A stretch of 64,000 nucleotides of DNA from Siphonodentalium dalli. Lineage: Eukaryota; Mollusca; Scaphopoda; Gadilida; Siphonodentaliidae. Positions 46,307-58,109 of the stretch are shown here, one piece after another. The stretch lies in NCBI GenBank assembly GCA_032622095.1, contig CP136063.1, positions 146,619,379 to 146,683,378 of the forward strand. The letters are read 5' to 3'. Position numbers and translations under genes: made by a program. The notes under the pieces are model-generated. The model made no database searches, was not told where the DNA came from, and worked only from the letters and a program-made list of their open reading frames with translations. Positions within the stretch are counted from its first letter, which is position 1. Each line of letters starts with the position of its first letter.

Positions 46307-49300
46307 TGTTACAATGATGTCGAGAAGATACTAATCTAACATTTTATGTAAAAAATATCGCCGCGGGACGGGGAAATGTGAATGCATGGGGTGATTTGGT
46401 GTTTGTTTACATTTTCGTTCTGCAATTTCGCTTCCGTCCCATCAGCGAAAAAAAACATGTTTTCATCTTGATTATGGTCAATAAAATGGGACCACCAATA
46501 AAATGCTGCACCGATGACCATATAGAGCCATTTTGGTGCTGCTACATGCTGTATTATTGCTAAACAGCAAGTTTAGGGGTCTATCTTAGCTGTTCTGCGT
46601 TTTCTAATACCGTCCCATCCTATCTAATACCGTCCCATCCCGATGCTGCACCGATGACCATATAGAGCCATTTTGGTGCTGCTACATGCTGTATTATTGC
46701 TAAACAGCAAGTTTAGGGGTCTATCTTAGCTGTTCTGCGTTTTCTAATACCGTCCCATCCTATCTAATACCGTCCCATCCCGTTCAGCAATTTCGCTTCC
46801 GTCCCATCAGCGAAAAAAAACATGTTTTCATCTTAATTATGGTCAATAAAATGTTACAATGATGTCGAGAAGATATTAATCTAACATTTTATGTAAAAAT
46901 ATCGCCGCGGGACGGGGAAATATGAATGCATGGGGTGATTTGGTGTTTGTTTACATTTTCGTTCTGCAATTTCGCTTCCGTCCCATCATCGAAAAAAAAC
47001 ATGTTTTCATCTTGATTATGGTCAATAAAATGGGACCACCAATAAAATGCTGCACCGATGACCATATAGAGCCATTTTGGTGCTGCTACATGCTGTATTA
47101 TTGCTAAACAGCAAGTTTAGGGGTCTATCTTAGCTGTTCTGCGTTTTCTAATAGCGTCCCATCCTATCTAATACCGTCCCATCCCGATGCTGCACCGATG
47201 ACCATATAGAGCCATTTTGGTGCTGCTACATGCTGTATTATTGCTAAACAGCAAGTTTAGGGGTCTATCTTAGCTGTTCTGCGTTTTCTAATACCGTCCC
47301 ATCCCGTTCTGCAATTTCGCTTCCGTCCCATCAGCGAAAAAAAACATGTTTTCATCTTGATTATGGTCAATAAAATGTTACAATGATGTCGAGAAGATAT
47401 TAATCTAACATTTTATGTAAAAATATCGCCGCGGGACGGGGAAATGTGAATGCATGGGGTGATTTGGTGTTTGTTTACATTTTCGTTCTGCAATTTCGCT
47501 TCCGTCCCATCAGCGAAAAAAAAACATGTTTTCATCTTGATTATGGTCAATAAAATGGGACCACCAATAAAATGCTGCACCGATGACCATATAGAGCCAT
47601 TTTGGTGCTGCTACATGCTGTATTATTGCTAAACAGCAAGTTTAGGGGTCTATCTTAGCTGTTCTGCGTTTTCTAATACCGTCCCATCCTATCTAATACC
47701 GTCCCATCCCGTTCTGCAATTTCGCTTCCGTCCCATCAGCGAAAAAAAACATGTTTTCATCTTGATTATGGTCAATAAAATGTTACAATGATGTCGATAA
47801 GATATTAATCTAACATTTTATGTAAAAATATCGCCGCGGGACGGGGAAATATGAATGCATGGGGTGATTTGGTGTTTGTTTACATTTTCGTTCTGCAATT
47901 TCCTACGGTTGTTCTGCGCTTTAATACCGCTTCCGTTCCGTCCCGTCAGCGAATAAAAACATGTTTTAATCTTGATTATGGTCATTAAAATGCTACAATG
48001 ATGTCGAGAAGATGTTAATCTAACATTTTATGTAAAAATATCGCCGCGGGACGGGGAAATGTGAATGCATGGGATGATTTGGTGTTTGTTTACATTTTCG
48101 TTCTGCAATTTCGCTTCCGTCCCATCGACGAAAAAAGTTGTTTTCATCTTGATTATGGTCAATAAAATGGGATCACCAATAAAATGCTGCACTGATGACC
48201 ATACAGAGCCATTTTGGTGCTGCTACATGCTGTATTATTGCGAAACAGCAAGTTTAGGGGTCTATCTTAGCTGTTCTGCGTTTTCTAATACCGTCCCATC
48301 CTATCTAATACCGTCCCATCCCGTTCTGCAATTTCGCTTCCGTCCCATCAGCGAAAAAAAACATGTTTTCATCTTGATTATGGTCAATAAAATGTTACAA
48401 TGATGTCGAGAAGATGTTAATCTAACATTTTATGTAAAAATATCGCCGCGGGACGGGGAAATGTGAATGCATGGGGTGATTTGGTGTTTGTTTACATTTT
48501 CGTTCTGCAATTTCGCTTCCGTCCCATCAGCGAAAAAAAACATGTTTTCATCTTGATTATGGTCAATAAAATGGGATCACCAATAAAATGCTGCACTGAT
48601 GACCATATAGAGCCATTTTGGTGCTGCTACATGCTGTATTATTGCTAAACAGCAAGTTTTGGGGTCTATCTTAGCTGTTCTGCGTTTTCTAATACCGTCC
48701 CATCCTATCTAATACCGTCCCATCCCGTTCTGCAATTTCGCTTCCGTCCCATCAGCGAAAAAAAACATGTTTTCATCTTGATTATGGTCAATAAAATGTT
48801 ACAATGATGTCGAGAAGATATTAATCTAACATTTTATGTAAAAATATCGCCGCCGGGCGGGGAAATGTGAATGCATGGGGTGATTTGGTGTTTGTTTACA
48901 TTTTCGTTCTGCAATTTCGCTTCCGTCCAATCAGCGAAAAAAAACATGTTTTCATCTTGATTATGGTCAATAAAATAGGACCACCAATAAAATGCTGCAC
49001 TGATGACCATATAGAGCCATTTTGGTGCTGCTACATGCTGTATTATTGCTAAACATCAAGTTTAGGGGTCTATCTTAGCTGTTCTGCGTTTTCTAATACC
49101 GTCCCATCCTATCTAATACCGTCCCATCCCGTTCTGCAATTTCGCTTCCGTCCCATCAGCGAAAAAAAACATGTTTTAATCTTGATTATGGTCATTAAAA
49201 TGCTACAATGATGTCGAGAAGATGTTAATCTAACATTTTATGTAAAAATATCGCCGCGGGACGGGGAAATGTGAATGCATGGGGTGATTTGGTGTTTGTT

Positions 49301-50705
49301 TACATTTTCGTTCTGCAATTTCGCTTCCGTCCCATCAGCGAAAAAAAACATGTTTTAATCTTGATTATGGTCAATAAAATGTTACAATGATGTCGAGAAG
49401 ATATTAATCTAACATTTTATGTAAAAATATCGCCGCGGGACGGGGAAATGTGAATGCATGGGGTGATTTGGTGTTTGTTTACATTTTCGTTCTGCAATTT
49501 CGCTTCCGTCCCATCAGCGAAAAAAAACATGTTTTCATCTTGATTATGGTCAATAAAATGGGACCACCAATAAAATGCTGCACCGATGACCATATAGAGC
49601 CATTTTGGTGCTGCTACATGCTGTATTATTGCTAAACAGCAAGTTTAGGGGTCTATCTTAGCTGTTCTGCGTTTTCTAATACCGCCCCATCCTATCTAAT
49701 ACCGTCCCATCCCGTTCTGCAATTTCGCTTCCGTCCCATCAGCGAAAAAAAACATGTTTTCATCTTGATTATGGTCAATAAAATGTTACAATGATGTCGA
49801 GAAGATATTAATCTAACATTTTATGTAAAAATATCGCCGCGGGACGGGGAAATGTGAATGCATGGGGTGATTTGGCGTTTGTTTACATTTTCGTTCTGCA
49901 ATTTCGCTTCCGTCCCATCATCGAAAAAAAACATGTTTTCATCTTGATTATGGTCAATAAAATGGGACCACCAATAAAATGCTGCACCGATGACCATATA
50001 GAGCCATTTTGGTGCTGCTACATGCTGTATTATTGCTAAACAGCAAGTTTAGGGGTCTATCTTAGCTGTTCTGCGTTTTCTAATACCGTCCCATCCTATC
50101 TAATACCGTCCCATCCCGTTCTGCAATTTCGCTTCCGTCCCATCAGCGAAAAAAAAACATGTTTTCATCTTGATTATGGTCAATAAAATGTTACAATGAT
50201 GTCGAGAAGATATTAATCTAACATTTTATGTAAAAATATCGCCGGGGGACGGGGAAATATGAATGCATGGGGTGATTTGGTGTTTGTTTACATTTTCGTT
50301 CTGCAATTTCCTACGGTTGTTCTGCGCTTTAATACCGCTTCCGTTCCGTCCCATCAGCGAATAAAAACATGTTTTAATCTTGATTATGGTCATTAAAATG
50401 CTACAATGATGTCGAGAAGATGTTAATCTAACATTTTATGTAAAAATATCGCCGCGGGACGGGGAAATGTGAATGCATGGGATGATTTGGTGTTTGTTTA
50501 CATTTTCGTTCTGCAATTTCGCTTCCGTCCCATCGACGAAAAAAGTTGTTTTCATCTTGATTATGGTCAATAAAATGCTACAGTGATGTCGAAAAGATGT
50601 TAATCTAACATTTTATGCAAAAATATCACCGTGGGACAGGGAAATATGAATGTATGGGGTGATTTGGTGTTTACATTTTCGTTCTGCGTTTGACCGTAAT
50701 CGCCT
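46307..50705 (+). repeat. Two-part ~404-bp higher-order satellite
   Basis: Subunit A contains TTACAATGATGTCGAGAAG, ATCTAACATTTTATGTAAAA and GCCGCGGGACGGGGAAA. Subunit B contains CACCAATAAAATGCTGCAC, GAGCCATTTTGGTGCTGCT and AACAGCAAGTTTAGGGGTCT. Both are joined by CGTTCTGCAATTTCGCTTCC and CGTCCCATCAGCGAAA. Spacings of 404 bp recur (48463 to 48867, 49450 to 49854), with irregular 528-615 bp intervals where subunits are duplicated. Identical 60-61 residue frames in each unit are not genes. Confidence 0.9.
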
Positions 50706-51097
50706 AATTCCGTCTTGTCTATTTTACTATTTAGTATATATTAGACTAACATTTTCTGCAGAAATCCGTCACCCAAACATGAAAATGTGAACGAAATGGG
50801 AGTTTTTCTGTTAAGATTTTCGACGATTTTCGTTCGGCGGAATGGAGATTTTTCAAGAATGGAGGTGTCATCGTCCCGTGGATAAAAACACAACTTTTAC
50901 CATCAGAAAACAAGTTCAAACTTCTATTTTACTATTTAGTATATAATAGACTAACATTTTCTGCAAAAATCCGTCACCCAAACATGAAAATGTGAACGAA
51001 ATTCGAGTTTTTCTGTTAAGATTTTCGAAGATTTTCGTTCGGCGGAATGCAGATTTTTCAAGAATGGAGGTGTCATCGTCCCGTCGATAAAAACACT
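50706..51097 (-). repeat. 205-bp satellite, second locus
   Basis: Nearly two units of the satellite at 37912-38340, in the same orientation as that block, ending abruptly at 51097 where the inverted-repeat arm begins. Confidence 0.85.
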
Positions 51098-51399
51098 ACA
51101 AAAATTCTCAAACAAAGGGAATTTCAATGTTCAAGAAATTTAGAGTCCCCTCTTACTTATGGGAGGCCCTTTTCACATTTATTATTTATTTGCGCTCAAG
51201 CACAAATATTAAGCTCAAACATAAATCATTTGGGCTTAAGCGAATGTCATTTGCGCTTGAGCACAAATATGTGTCTATCAATTTGTTTGCGCTTAAGTGA
51301 AAATCATTTGCGCTTAAGTGTAAATGCTTTGCGCTTAATCGCAAATACCTAGCACTCCTTTACTTCCCTCTGATTGCGAATGATGGAGTCCATCTCATA

Positions 51400-52621
51400 C
51401 AGGGATGTGGCTAGAGGGGGGTGTGGGGGGGTGTCTCACCCCCCAGCAGAGAGCTATATTTTCAATAGTTGGAAATTTCATACCTGCCACAACGAAATTT
51501 CACACCAACAATAGGTTGAAAATGTTCTTGTAGTTTTATTATAAAACAATTTATTGGGGGAATTTATTGTTTTTCGACCAATATTTGCATATGTTCCTAT
51601 TTTTGGTCAAGAATTTTGACAGAAATGGTCATCAGTTGGAAATTTTCCAACCTTAGGGGGGTGACAGGTTGGAAATTTCCAACACTTGGAAAGCTTGTGT
51701 CCTGGTCTCTCCCCCGTGGCCAGTCAAAAACTTCTAGTTAATTTAAGAAAACAATATTGTCATACAATTGGTCAACATTGTCATTGGAATTGTCATCAGT
51801 TGGAAAATTTCCAACCTAAGTAGGGTTTGAAATTTCGAACAGTAGGAAGGCTTGAGGCTAGTCTAGATGTTAGGATTTTGCGATTTGCTTGTTCAGATTA
51901 AAAAATTTTCGCACACCGGGCCGAACCATGGTCGGCCCGGTGTGTCATTGCCCCATTCACATGGCCAATACAAAACTGCTAATTAGTTTAGCAAAACAAT
52001 ATTTTACTACATTTGGTCAAACTTGTAGACATAAATGGTCATCAGTTGAAGAATTTTCCAACCTGAGGGGGAGTATGAGGTTTGAAATTTCCAACACTAG
52101 GAAAGCTTCAGTTGAGGCCAGTCTTGATGCTAGGATTTGCGATTTTCTTGTATAGTTTTCAAAATTTTCTCACACCGGGCCGAACAACCATGGTCGGCCC
52201 GGTGTTTCCTGGTCTGTTGTCGGTAGCTGTGTGTATTTGTCTGGAATTAGATCACTAGTTGTTTTTTTGGGGGCAATTTTCAGGTTAAAATATCTTAATG
52301 TTCTCATACTGGGAAAATAGAAGCATGGCTTATGAATATATAGGAAATTAGGCCTGAGTATGAGGTACAAGAGGGGGGGATGCAAATGGAAATATGCCAA
52401 AAGTATGTTGTTGGTACGATTCCGACTCAAGGGGGGGGGGTGCAAATGGAATTATGCAAAAAGTTGTGTCGGTGTGATTCCGACTTAAGGGGGGGGGGGG
52501 TGCAAATGGAATTATGCAAAAAGTTGTGTTGGTGTGATTGCGACTCAATGGGGGGGGGGTGCAGTTGGAAATTCCCAAGGTGGACACCCCCCCCAGCGGA
52601 GACCCTCTAGCCACATCCCTG
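51400..52621. mobile_element. 1,222-bp hAT-type nonautonomous element
   Basis: Perfect 19-bp TIRs CAGGGATGTGGCTAGAGGG are flanked by the 8-bp TSD ATCTCATA (51392-51399, 52622-52629). The left inverted-repeat arm shows the empty site near 7901-7912. There is no transposase frame. The interior has repeated GTTGGAAATTTCCAAC-like words, two copies of a palindrome CACCGGGCCGAAC...GTCGGCCCGGTGT (51910-51943, 52171-52205), and a 60-bp tandem repeat near the right end. Confidence 0.92.
52381..52560 (+). repeat. 60-bp tandem repeat with poly-G
   Basis: Three units start at 52381, 52441 and 52501, each beginning TGCAAATGGAA.TATGC and ending in a run of 9-12 G. Confidence 0.9.
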
Positions 52622-54264
52622 ATCTCATAGTATATTATTATGGGCCCATAGTAGTAGCCCATACAGACTCGAAAGTTGAAAAGTCAAAAGCATCTCTGTC
52701 TCTGGTGTCCCAAAAATTGGTGCCTCATTCCCAAAGCTCTAGTATATTTTATTAAAGGGACATCTCCTGCACAAATATATACCATTTCCATGGTCATAGA
52801 AGGGGAATTAGGGGTTACTGGTGGCTTGCTTCCCTCGTGGTGTACATGTACTTATTGAATAGAAATAGGGGAAAAACATATTTTCATATTATCAGCATCC
52901 CTGTCCCTAAGAATTTGTGCCTCCATCCCAGAGATCTATTACATTTTATAAAAGAGACATATCCTGTACAGATATATACCATTTCCATGGTCATAAAAGT
53001 ACTGGTATCACTGGGGATTGCTTCCCTTGTATGATGGGCCTACAGGTATATAGACTTGAGTGCAAGCCTGCAAATAGCGTGTCTGTCATTTGTAGAAAGA
53101 GGTCCACAGAGGGTGAATTTAGTGACGCTACACCGCATAGTGGGCTAGCATCACTAAATTTACCCTCTGGGGGCATCATTCTGCTTAGGGCCCTCAACTG
53201 CTATGGCAGTCCTAGGATAAGATTGAAGTTCCCCAGTTGAAGTTGGTGATGTTCACCCATTTGGAGCCTCGATTATGGATTTTATCTTCTGCAAATTAGG
53301 GGATATAGAAACTTCCCAGATGGGAAAACGTAACTAAAAACAATGTTAATTTGATACCATAGTTACTTCCCAGAAAATGAGGCCTAAGCAGAATGAGGTC
53401 CCCAGAGGGTGAATTTAGTTATGCTAGCCCGCTATGCAGGGAAGCATCACTAAATTCACCCTCTGTGGACCTCATTCTGCAAATGACAGACACGCTATTT
53501 GCAGGCTTAAGCGCCAATGATTTGTGATTAAACGTAAAATATTTGCACTTAAGCGCAAAAATTCATAAGTAATTGTATGTCATAATTTGCAAAGTTCTGT
53601 CCAATTCTTGTTAAAATATGACTAGATTCATAACGGTGATATTTGGTTAAATTTCATACCGAGTTATGTATAATCGAATTATTGAGGGATCGCGGGAGGG
53701 ACTTGGATCATACGAATGACATATATTCATTGCTCCAATTATCTCTTAACATGAGCAATACACAATGAAGTCACATTTCCGAACCAGTTCCATACAGCAG
53801 AACCTGATCTAGAAGATATTAGCGAAAAAACGTCAAATTCCCTCTTTCAGCTGTCATTTTAACGACCATCTTGGGCGGGGAGTTCCAATTTTACCCTTAA
53901 AATGTGGCATTATATCTCTCAGAGTCATACGAACTGAATATGCCTAATTTTAAATTATTTATTTCATGGTGAGATTTATTGCGACATTTATTAAATAATA
54001 TAATCACAAAACGCTCTATAAATTTGGAAAACCCCTTAAAAAGAGGGGTTAAAGTGAAATTTCAGCGTGGCTCCATATCTAATATTAAAGAAGATGTACA
54101 TATGTGCAAAGTTTCATGCTTTAGTAACAATTTGAACAACTGCCTTGAAAATTTGACTTAATCTACTCCACTATATGTCCTTTATAGTATAGTGAATATT
54201 TATCGTCGTTTGATTTGCACCGAGTGAACTCATATTCCAAATCGTCACATCGACATGACATTGG

Positions 54265-55062
54265 GAACTCCCATGTTTATTTCTATATTTCTGACGTCAC
54301 GGATTTTGCGAACAAAATTGTTGGCCAGCGCCCCTAGCGTTAATTTACGAATTGCTTATAGGTTTGTGTTTTAATCATTAATTTCAAATGAGCTCATTGG
54401 TTTGACCTGAAATAATTGATTCCGCTATTAGATATTAGTTTGATAACGATAATCATTGATCGTGGGAAATAGTATATTGGTTTAAAATATGTCTATTGAT
54501 TATTAGTTTTACAATAAGGTCTATTAATTTTACAATAAGTTATTAGTTTTACAATAAGTTAATGACGGTTTTAGATATAGGTTTTACTATAAGTTATTAG
54601 TTTTACAATAAGGTCTATTAATTTTACAATAGGTTATTAGTTTTACAATAAGTTAATTACGGTTTTATATATTAATTTTACAATGAGTTATTAGTTTTAC
54701 AATAAGGTATATTAGTTTGATAACGATAATCACTGATCGTGAGAAATCGTCTATTGGTTTGAAATATGGCTATTGAAACGGAATGTACGTTTACTGAATA
54801 TGAGCAAAGCTGTATTAATTGTTTGTTATTAGATATTAGTTGAACAATGAATACTATTAAATTAAAATAGAACATTAATTTTGCATCGGTCAACGTTGAT
54901 TGTGAATCTATATATGTTAACACGTAATTGTCTCTTATTGAATCAAAGAACGACCATTGGTTTGAAAATGGAGACTATTGTTTTGAAATAGATTGTAGTT
55001 GTTTTTACAAACCACCATTAACTTTAATTTCGTGTAATTTCCGACCGAATGGCTGCCCATAG
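54265..55062 (-). mobile_element. 5'-truncated LINE 3' end in the right arm
   Basis: Counterpart of 5457-6250, sense strand minus. It runs from CCGACCGAATGGCTGCCCAT at its 5' end to GTGACGTCA/CTCCCATG at its 3' end. Both arm copies are truncated at the same LINE position. Confidence 0.7.
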
Positions 55063-55811
55063 AAATGGCCATCAGTTGGATAACGATAAGGCTGTCTATC
55101 AAGCAACATCCGTGCTCTGAGTTGCTGTTAGCATTTCTGCCAGTTCCCATTAGCAACAATGAAGGTTGCTCCGAATTATATACCAAGGAAATGGTCGAAT
55201 TGTTGAGAATGAGTAATCTCTGGCGAAAAGCACGCTGCAATTAATAATAGACTCGACAGCGCGGAATATATAACGGGGGTTTGTACTATAGTATAGGCGT
55301 GTAGGTGTCATGTGGTGTTTTTTTTTTGGCGCAAGCGTCCAATTCAATCGATGCTATTGAATAAAACATTCATACACCAGACACTACGTTCCACAACAAT
55401 ATCTATAATTATTCACATTGATCACGTAGCGCATCGAACTATGAAGATTATTGGTGTGAACGATCTAGCCTGCGGAGTTTTCCCCCCACATCGGCTTCGA
55501 TGCCTTTGCTATTTATAGCGCATGGTCTTATTAACGCCAGACCAAGAGCGCGCCTTTCTGTGGTCGCAGCTGCAATACCCTTTGTTTGGGGATATTTCGA
55601 ATGTTTATTCCCTGCCTCTGTTCTATGTACATAGCGATGTCATGTAAGGCTTCAACGTGCAATGGTAGAGGGATCGGTGGTAGCACTTAGCGGCGGTCGG
55701 ATTAAACAAATCGCATTAATGGTAGAAGTGATTTACAAAAACACTTGTAACAGGATTTAATCGGAATTAATTGAACGGTAAGTTTATGTTTGCCATCGGG
55801 TCAATGATATT
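55063..55811. other. Intergenic, nothing recognised
   Basis: No gene that I can support. TATA-like GAATATATAACG occurs near 55264, without other promoter words. Confidence 0.3.
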
Positions 55812-55930
55812 TAATTGTATCAACTCGGAAAAACAACCACCCAGTAGATTATCTGCATTTGTTTGTTTTCATGTTATGCCTGTTGATCATGCCTATTGAC
55901 CAGTCAGTAAAATATTGAGATAACCTCAGA
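55812..55930 (+). repeat. Dispersed repeat, copy 2 (partner at 1372-1470)
   Basis: Shares TATCAACTCGGAAA, ACCACCCAG and TTGACCAGTCAGTA with 1372-1470. A short internal duplication, GTTGATCATGCCTATTGA, is specific to this copy. Confidence 0.6.
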
Positions 55931-55943
55931 TGGGATACGTTAT

Positions 55944-56092
55944 GCGGGGGGGGGGGGGAGTGGTAGTAAAAAATTTGCAGGAACGTATGCCGTTTTGTTT
56001 TGCATCTGGCATTTTCGGGGACCCACCATCCCCAAACCTGCAAAAAAAAAAAAAATTATTCCCAATTCGTTGACACCCCCCCCCCCAAATTT
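55944..56092. repeat. Foldback with G13 and C12 ends
   Basis: A G tract (55945-55957) and a C tract (about 56076-56087) flank inverted TTTGCAGG and CCTGCAAA. The arrangement resembles the G-tract segments at 40098-40172 and 44150-44222, which also have GGTCAGTAAAAA-type words next to the tract. Confidence 0.5.
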
Positions 56093-56396
56093 CACTAAAA
56101 TTGGTCTAAAATCGCATAAAACTCTACTGATATCACTCATGTGACTGGGATTGATCTCAGTTAGTTCAAATAACAGTTTAACCTGTTTCAGAAGCTGTTT
56201 TAATCGAGAAAAAAAATGTTTTATAAATTGCTGATCATCTGTAAACCAAGGTCATTGTGCAGAATACACAAAATTTCATAATTTCTAACTATTTCCTGAT
56301 TAGTCTGTCAACCAGCCCATCATCTAACATATTCCATACCACTTATATTAGTCTGAGAGCAGACTTACTGGAGCAACTTACTTCTATTATACTAAA
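56093..56396. other. Intergenic, nothing recognised
   Basis: AT-rich DNA to the host T of the Helitron-like element at 56397. Confidence 0.3.
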
Positions 56397-57526
56397 CTAG
56401 CTGAAACAGGCTCCCTTTGGGAGCCTATATTCAGCATCGGAGATACATGTGGCCCCATTTGTGGGACTTCGCAAACATTTTGATCTGAGACAAAGCCTTC
56501 ATTTAGCACATTTGGTCATTGAAACATTTTGATATATATATATATTGTTTTAATATAGTTTTTTAAAGATTGAATTCCTTGCTCAATTTAACATATACCA
56601 ATTTTATTTATTTATTTTTTAATTAAAATTTTTGAAAAACTAACACCATTAGAACATCCGCCAGGGTACCCAGAGTCACCACACCGAATTTGGTTGAACT
56701 CGGTCCAGGGGTCTGATTGAAAAACCCGGACAGATCTACTTGTTTATATATAGATGACAAGCAGTCACAGCACTATGCCAGACTTGGAGACATCATCTGA
56801 TGACATGCAAATAATTCACTGATTGGCTTGATGCACTGATGACAGATATTTTCTACCCATTGATAGTCACATTAATGTTTGAGACAGTTGCTCGCTCTTT
56901 TTACATGCACACAATGATCTAGGCATTAGTTACATCAGGAAAAGACTACTTATCATATATGCAAACTTAGATCAATGTACAGGATACACACAATTCCATT
57001 ATTTTTGGTTTGCGAACTCGTTCTAGATACTGGTCATGTGAACTCATATACCAAACATCTTTTAAATCCGTTGAGATTTGTGGAAATGAGCCCTGTGACG
57101 TCGTCTATTTGCTATTTGGTAAATTCGACAAAAATAATAAACAAAGGTAAAAATATCCGGCCGGACCTGGCATGTGAACTCATTCTAGGTAATGGTCAGG
57201 TGAACTCATATACCAAATATCTTTGAAATCCGTTGAGATTTGTGGAAATGAGCCCTGTGACGTCGTCTATTTGCTATTTGGTAACTTTGACCAAAATAAT
57301 AAACAAAGTCCAATAACACCGGTAAAAATATCCGGCCGGACCTGGCTTGCGAACTCATTCTAGGTAATGGTCAGGTGAACTCATATACCACAAATCTTTG
57401 AAATCCGTTGACATTTGTTCAAGCTATGACTCTTACAAATTCGGGACAGACGGGCGGACGGACGGACGGACGGAACCCATTACTATACCCCCCGCAAATT
57501 TTTTATTTGGCGGGGGGGGGGGGGTA
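56397..57526 (-). mobile_element. Helitron-like / pearl-like element
   Basis: Read on the minus strand, the 3' end is the hairpin GGCTCCCAAAGGGAGCC, then TGTTTCAG, then CTAG followed by host T: the Helitron 3' signature. Toward the 5' side lie (CCGT)n (57455-57476), three ~165-bp core repeats (57014, 57176, 57351) and a terminal hairpin with C/G runs near 57487-57526. Tandem ~160-bp cores next to (ACGG)n are characteristic of pearl elements of bivalves. There is no coding capacity, and the 5' boundary is uncertain. Confidence 0.6.
57014..57420 (-). repeat. ~165-bp tandem core repeat
   Basis: Units at 57014, 57176 and 57351 share GAACTCATTCTAGGTAATGG, AAATCCGTTGAGATTTGTGG and CCCTGTGACGTCGTCTATTT. 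The spacings of 162 and 175 bp differ by an insertion, CCAATAACACCGG. Confidence 0.85.
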
Positions 57527-58045
57527 ATAAATTCATAAAAAGAAACAAATTCACTAAGCTCCTTATTCCCACCACTGTAATAGCAATGTCCCCAAGCAAC
57601 GCGACCTGATTAAAGAGAAGTCCTGCATGGTCAACGTCATCGTTTGTCATGCTACAACGCATTCTTTGTTTGCCTTCTCTCTCGACCCAGCGCTGACTGG
57701 TGAAATATAAAATAGTAATATCTGAACTACAGTCCATGTTATATTGCCACCTGTCGGCTGCGTTTATTTATAGCTACGCTGAGTATGCGAACACTCTCAC
57801 AATATATGAGCCAGACTAACGCGATAAAGTACTTAATAAATATTCGCTGTCTCTCCCGATAAATAAATGTTTGCTGTCTCTCGCACGACAAGCTTCGTTG
57901 TGTGGAATGATAAGCTTCGCTGAACTCGAGTTAGGTTTTATAGCCCTGGCGGTGTGCCAGTTCAGACAGAGTCGCCATCAATTAATTTGCACGCGGCTAT
58001 GCACACGGCACTCTCATATTTGTATGAAGTAAACCTCGGCTGCTC
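57527..58045. other. Intergenic with a repeated AAGCTTCG motif
   Basis: CACGACAAGCTTCGTTG (57884-57900) and ATGATAAGCTTCGCTG (57907-57922) are near-duplicates. A third copy, CACGATAAGCTTCGCTG, lies at 58674-58690. Each sits upstream of one of the promoter-like blocks. Confidence 0.45.
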
Positions 58046-58086
58046 ATTGGTCGACTTCGATGCCGATTAAGCGTCGTGTATAAAAG
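58046..58086 (+). promoter_or_regulatory. CCAAT/TATA promoter-like block
   Basis: ATTGG (inverted CCAAT, 58046-58050) precedes TATAAAAG (58079-58086) by 28 bp, and the sequence after is GC-richer. A transcription start near 58110 would be expected. The repeated AAGCTTCG motif lies 125-160 bp upstream. Confidence 0.45.
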
Positions 58087-58109
58087 CCCGAACCCCGGCT
58101 GCAGAGAGC

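Larger units (their letters stand above)
51098..55062 (-). repeat. Right arm of the 2.73-kb inverted repeat, with a hAT-type insertion
   Basis: Reverse complement of 5457-8190, interrupted once by 1,222 bp plus an 8-bp TSD. Sub-blocks in order: palindrome array (51170-51355), insertion (51400-52621), tandem duplication (52676-53040), nested palindromes (about 53060-53510), AT-rich segment, and truncated LINE 3' end (54265-55062). Confidence 0.85.

Noticed and set aside
42150-50039. Many 60-61 residue frames of nearly identical sequence (MNAWGDLVFVYIFVLQF...)
   Set aside because: They repeat at the satellite period, have no start context and change only where the satellite changes. They are by-products of the tandem DNA, not a gene family.
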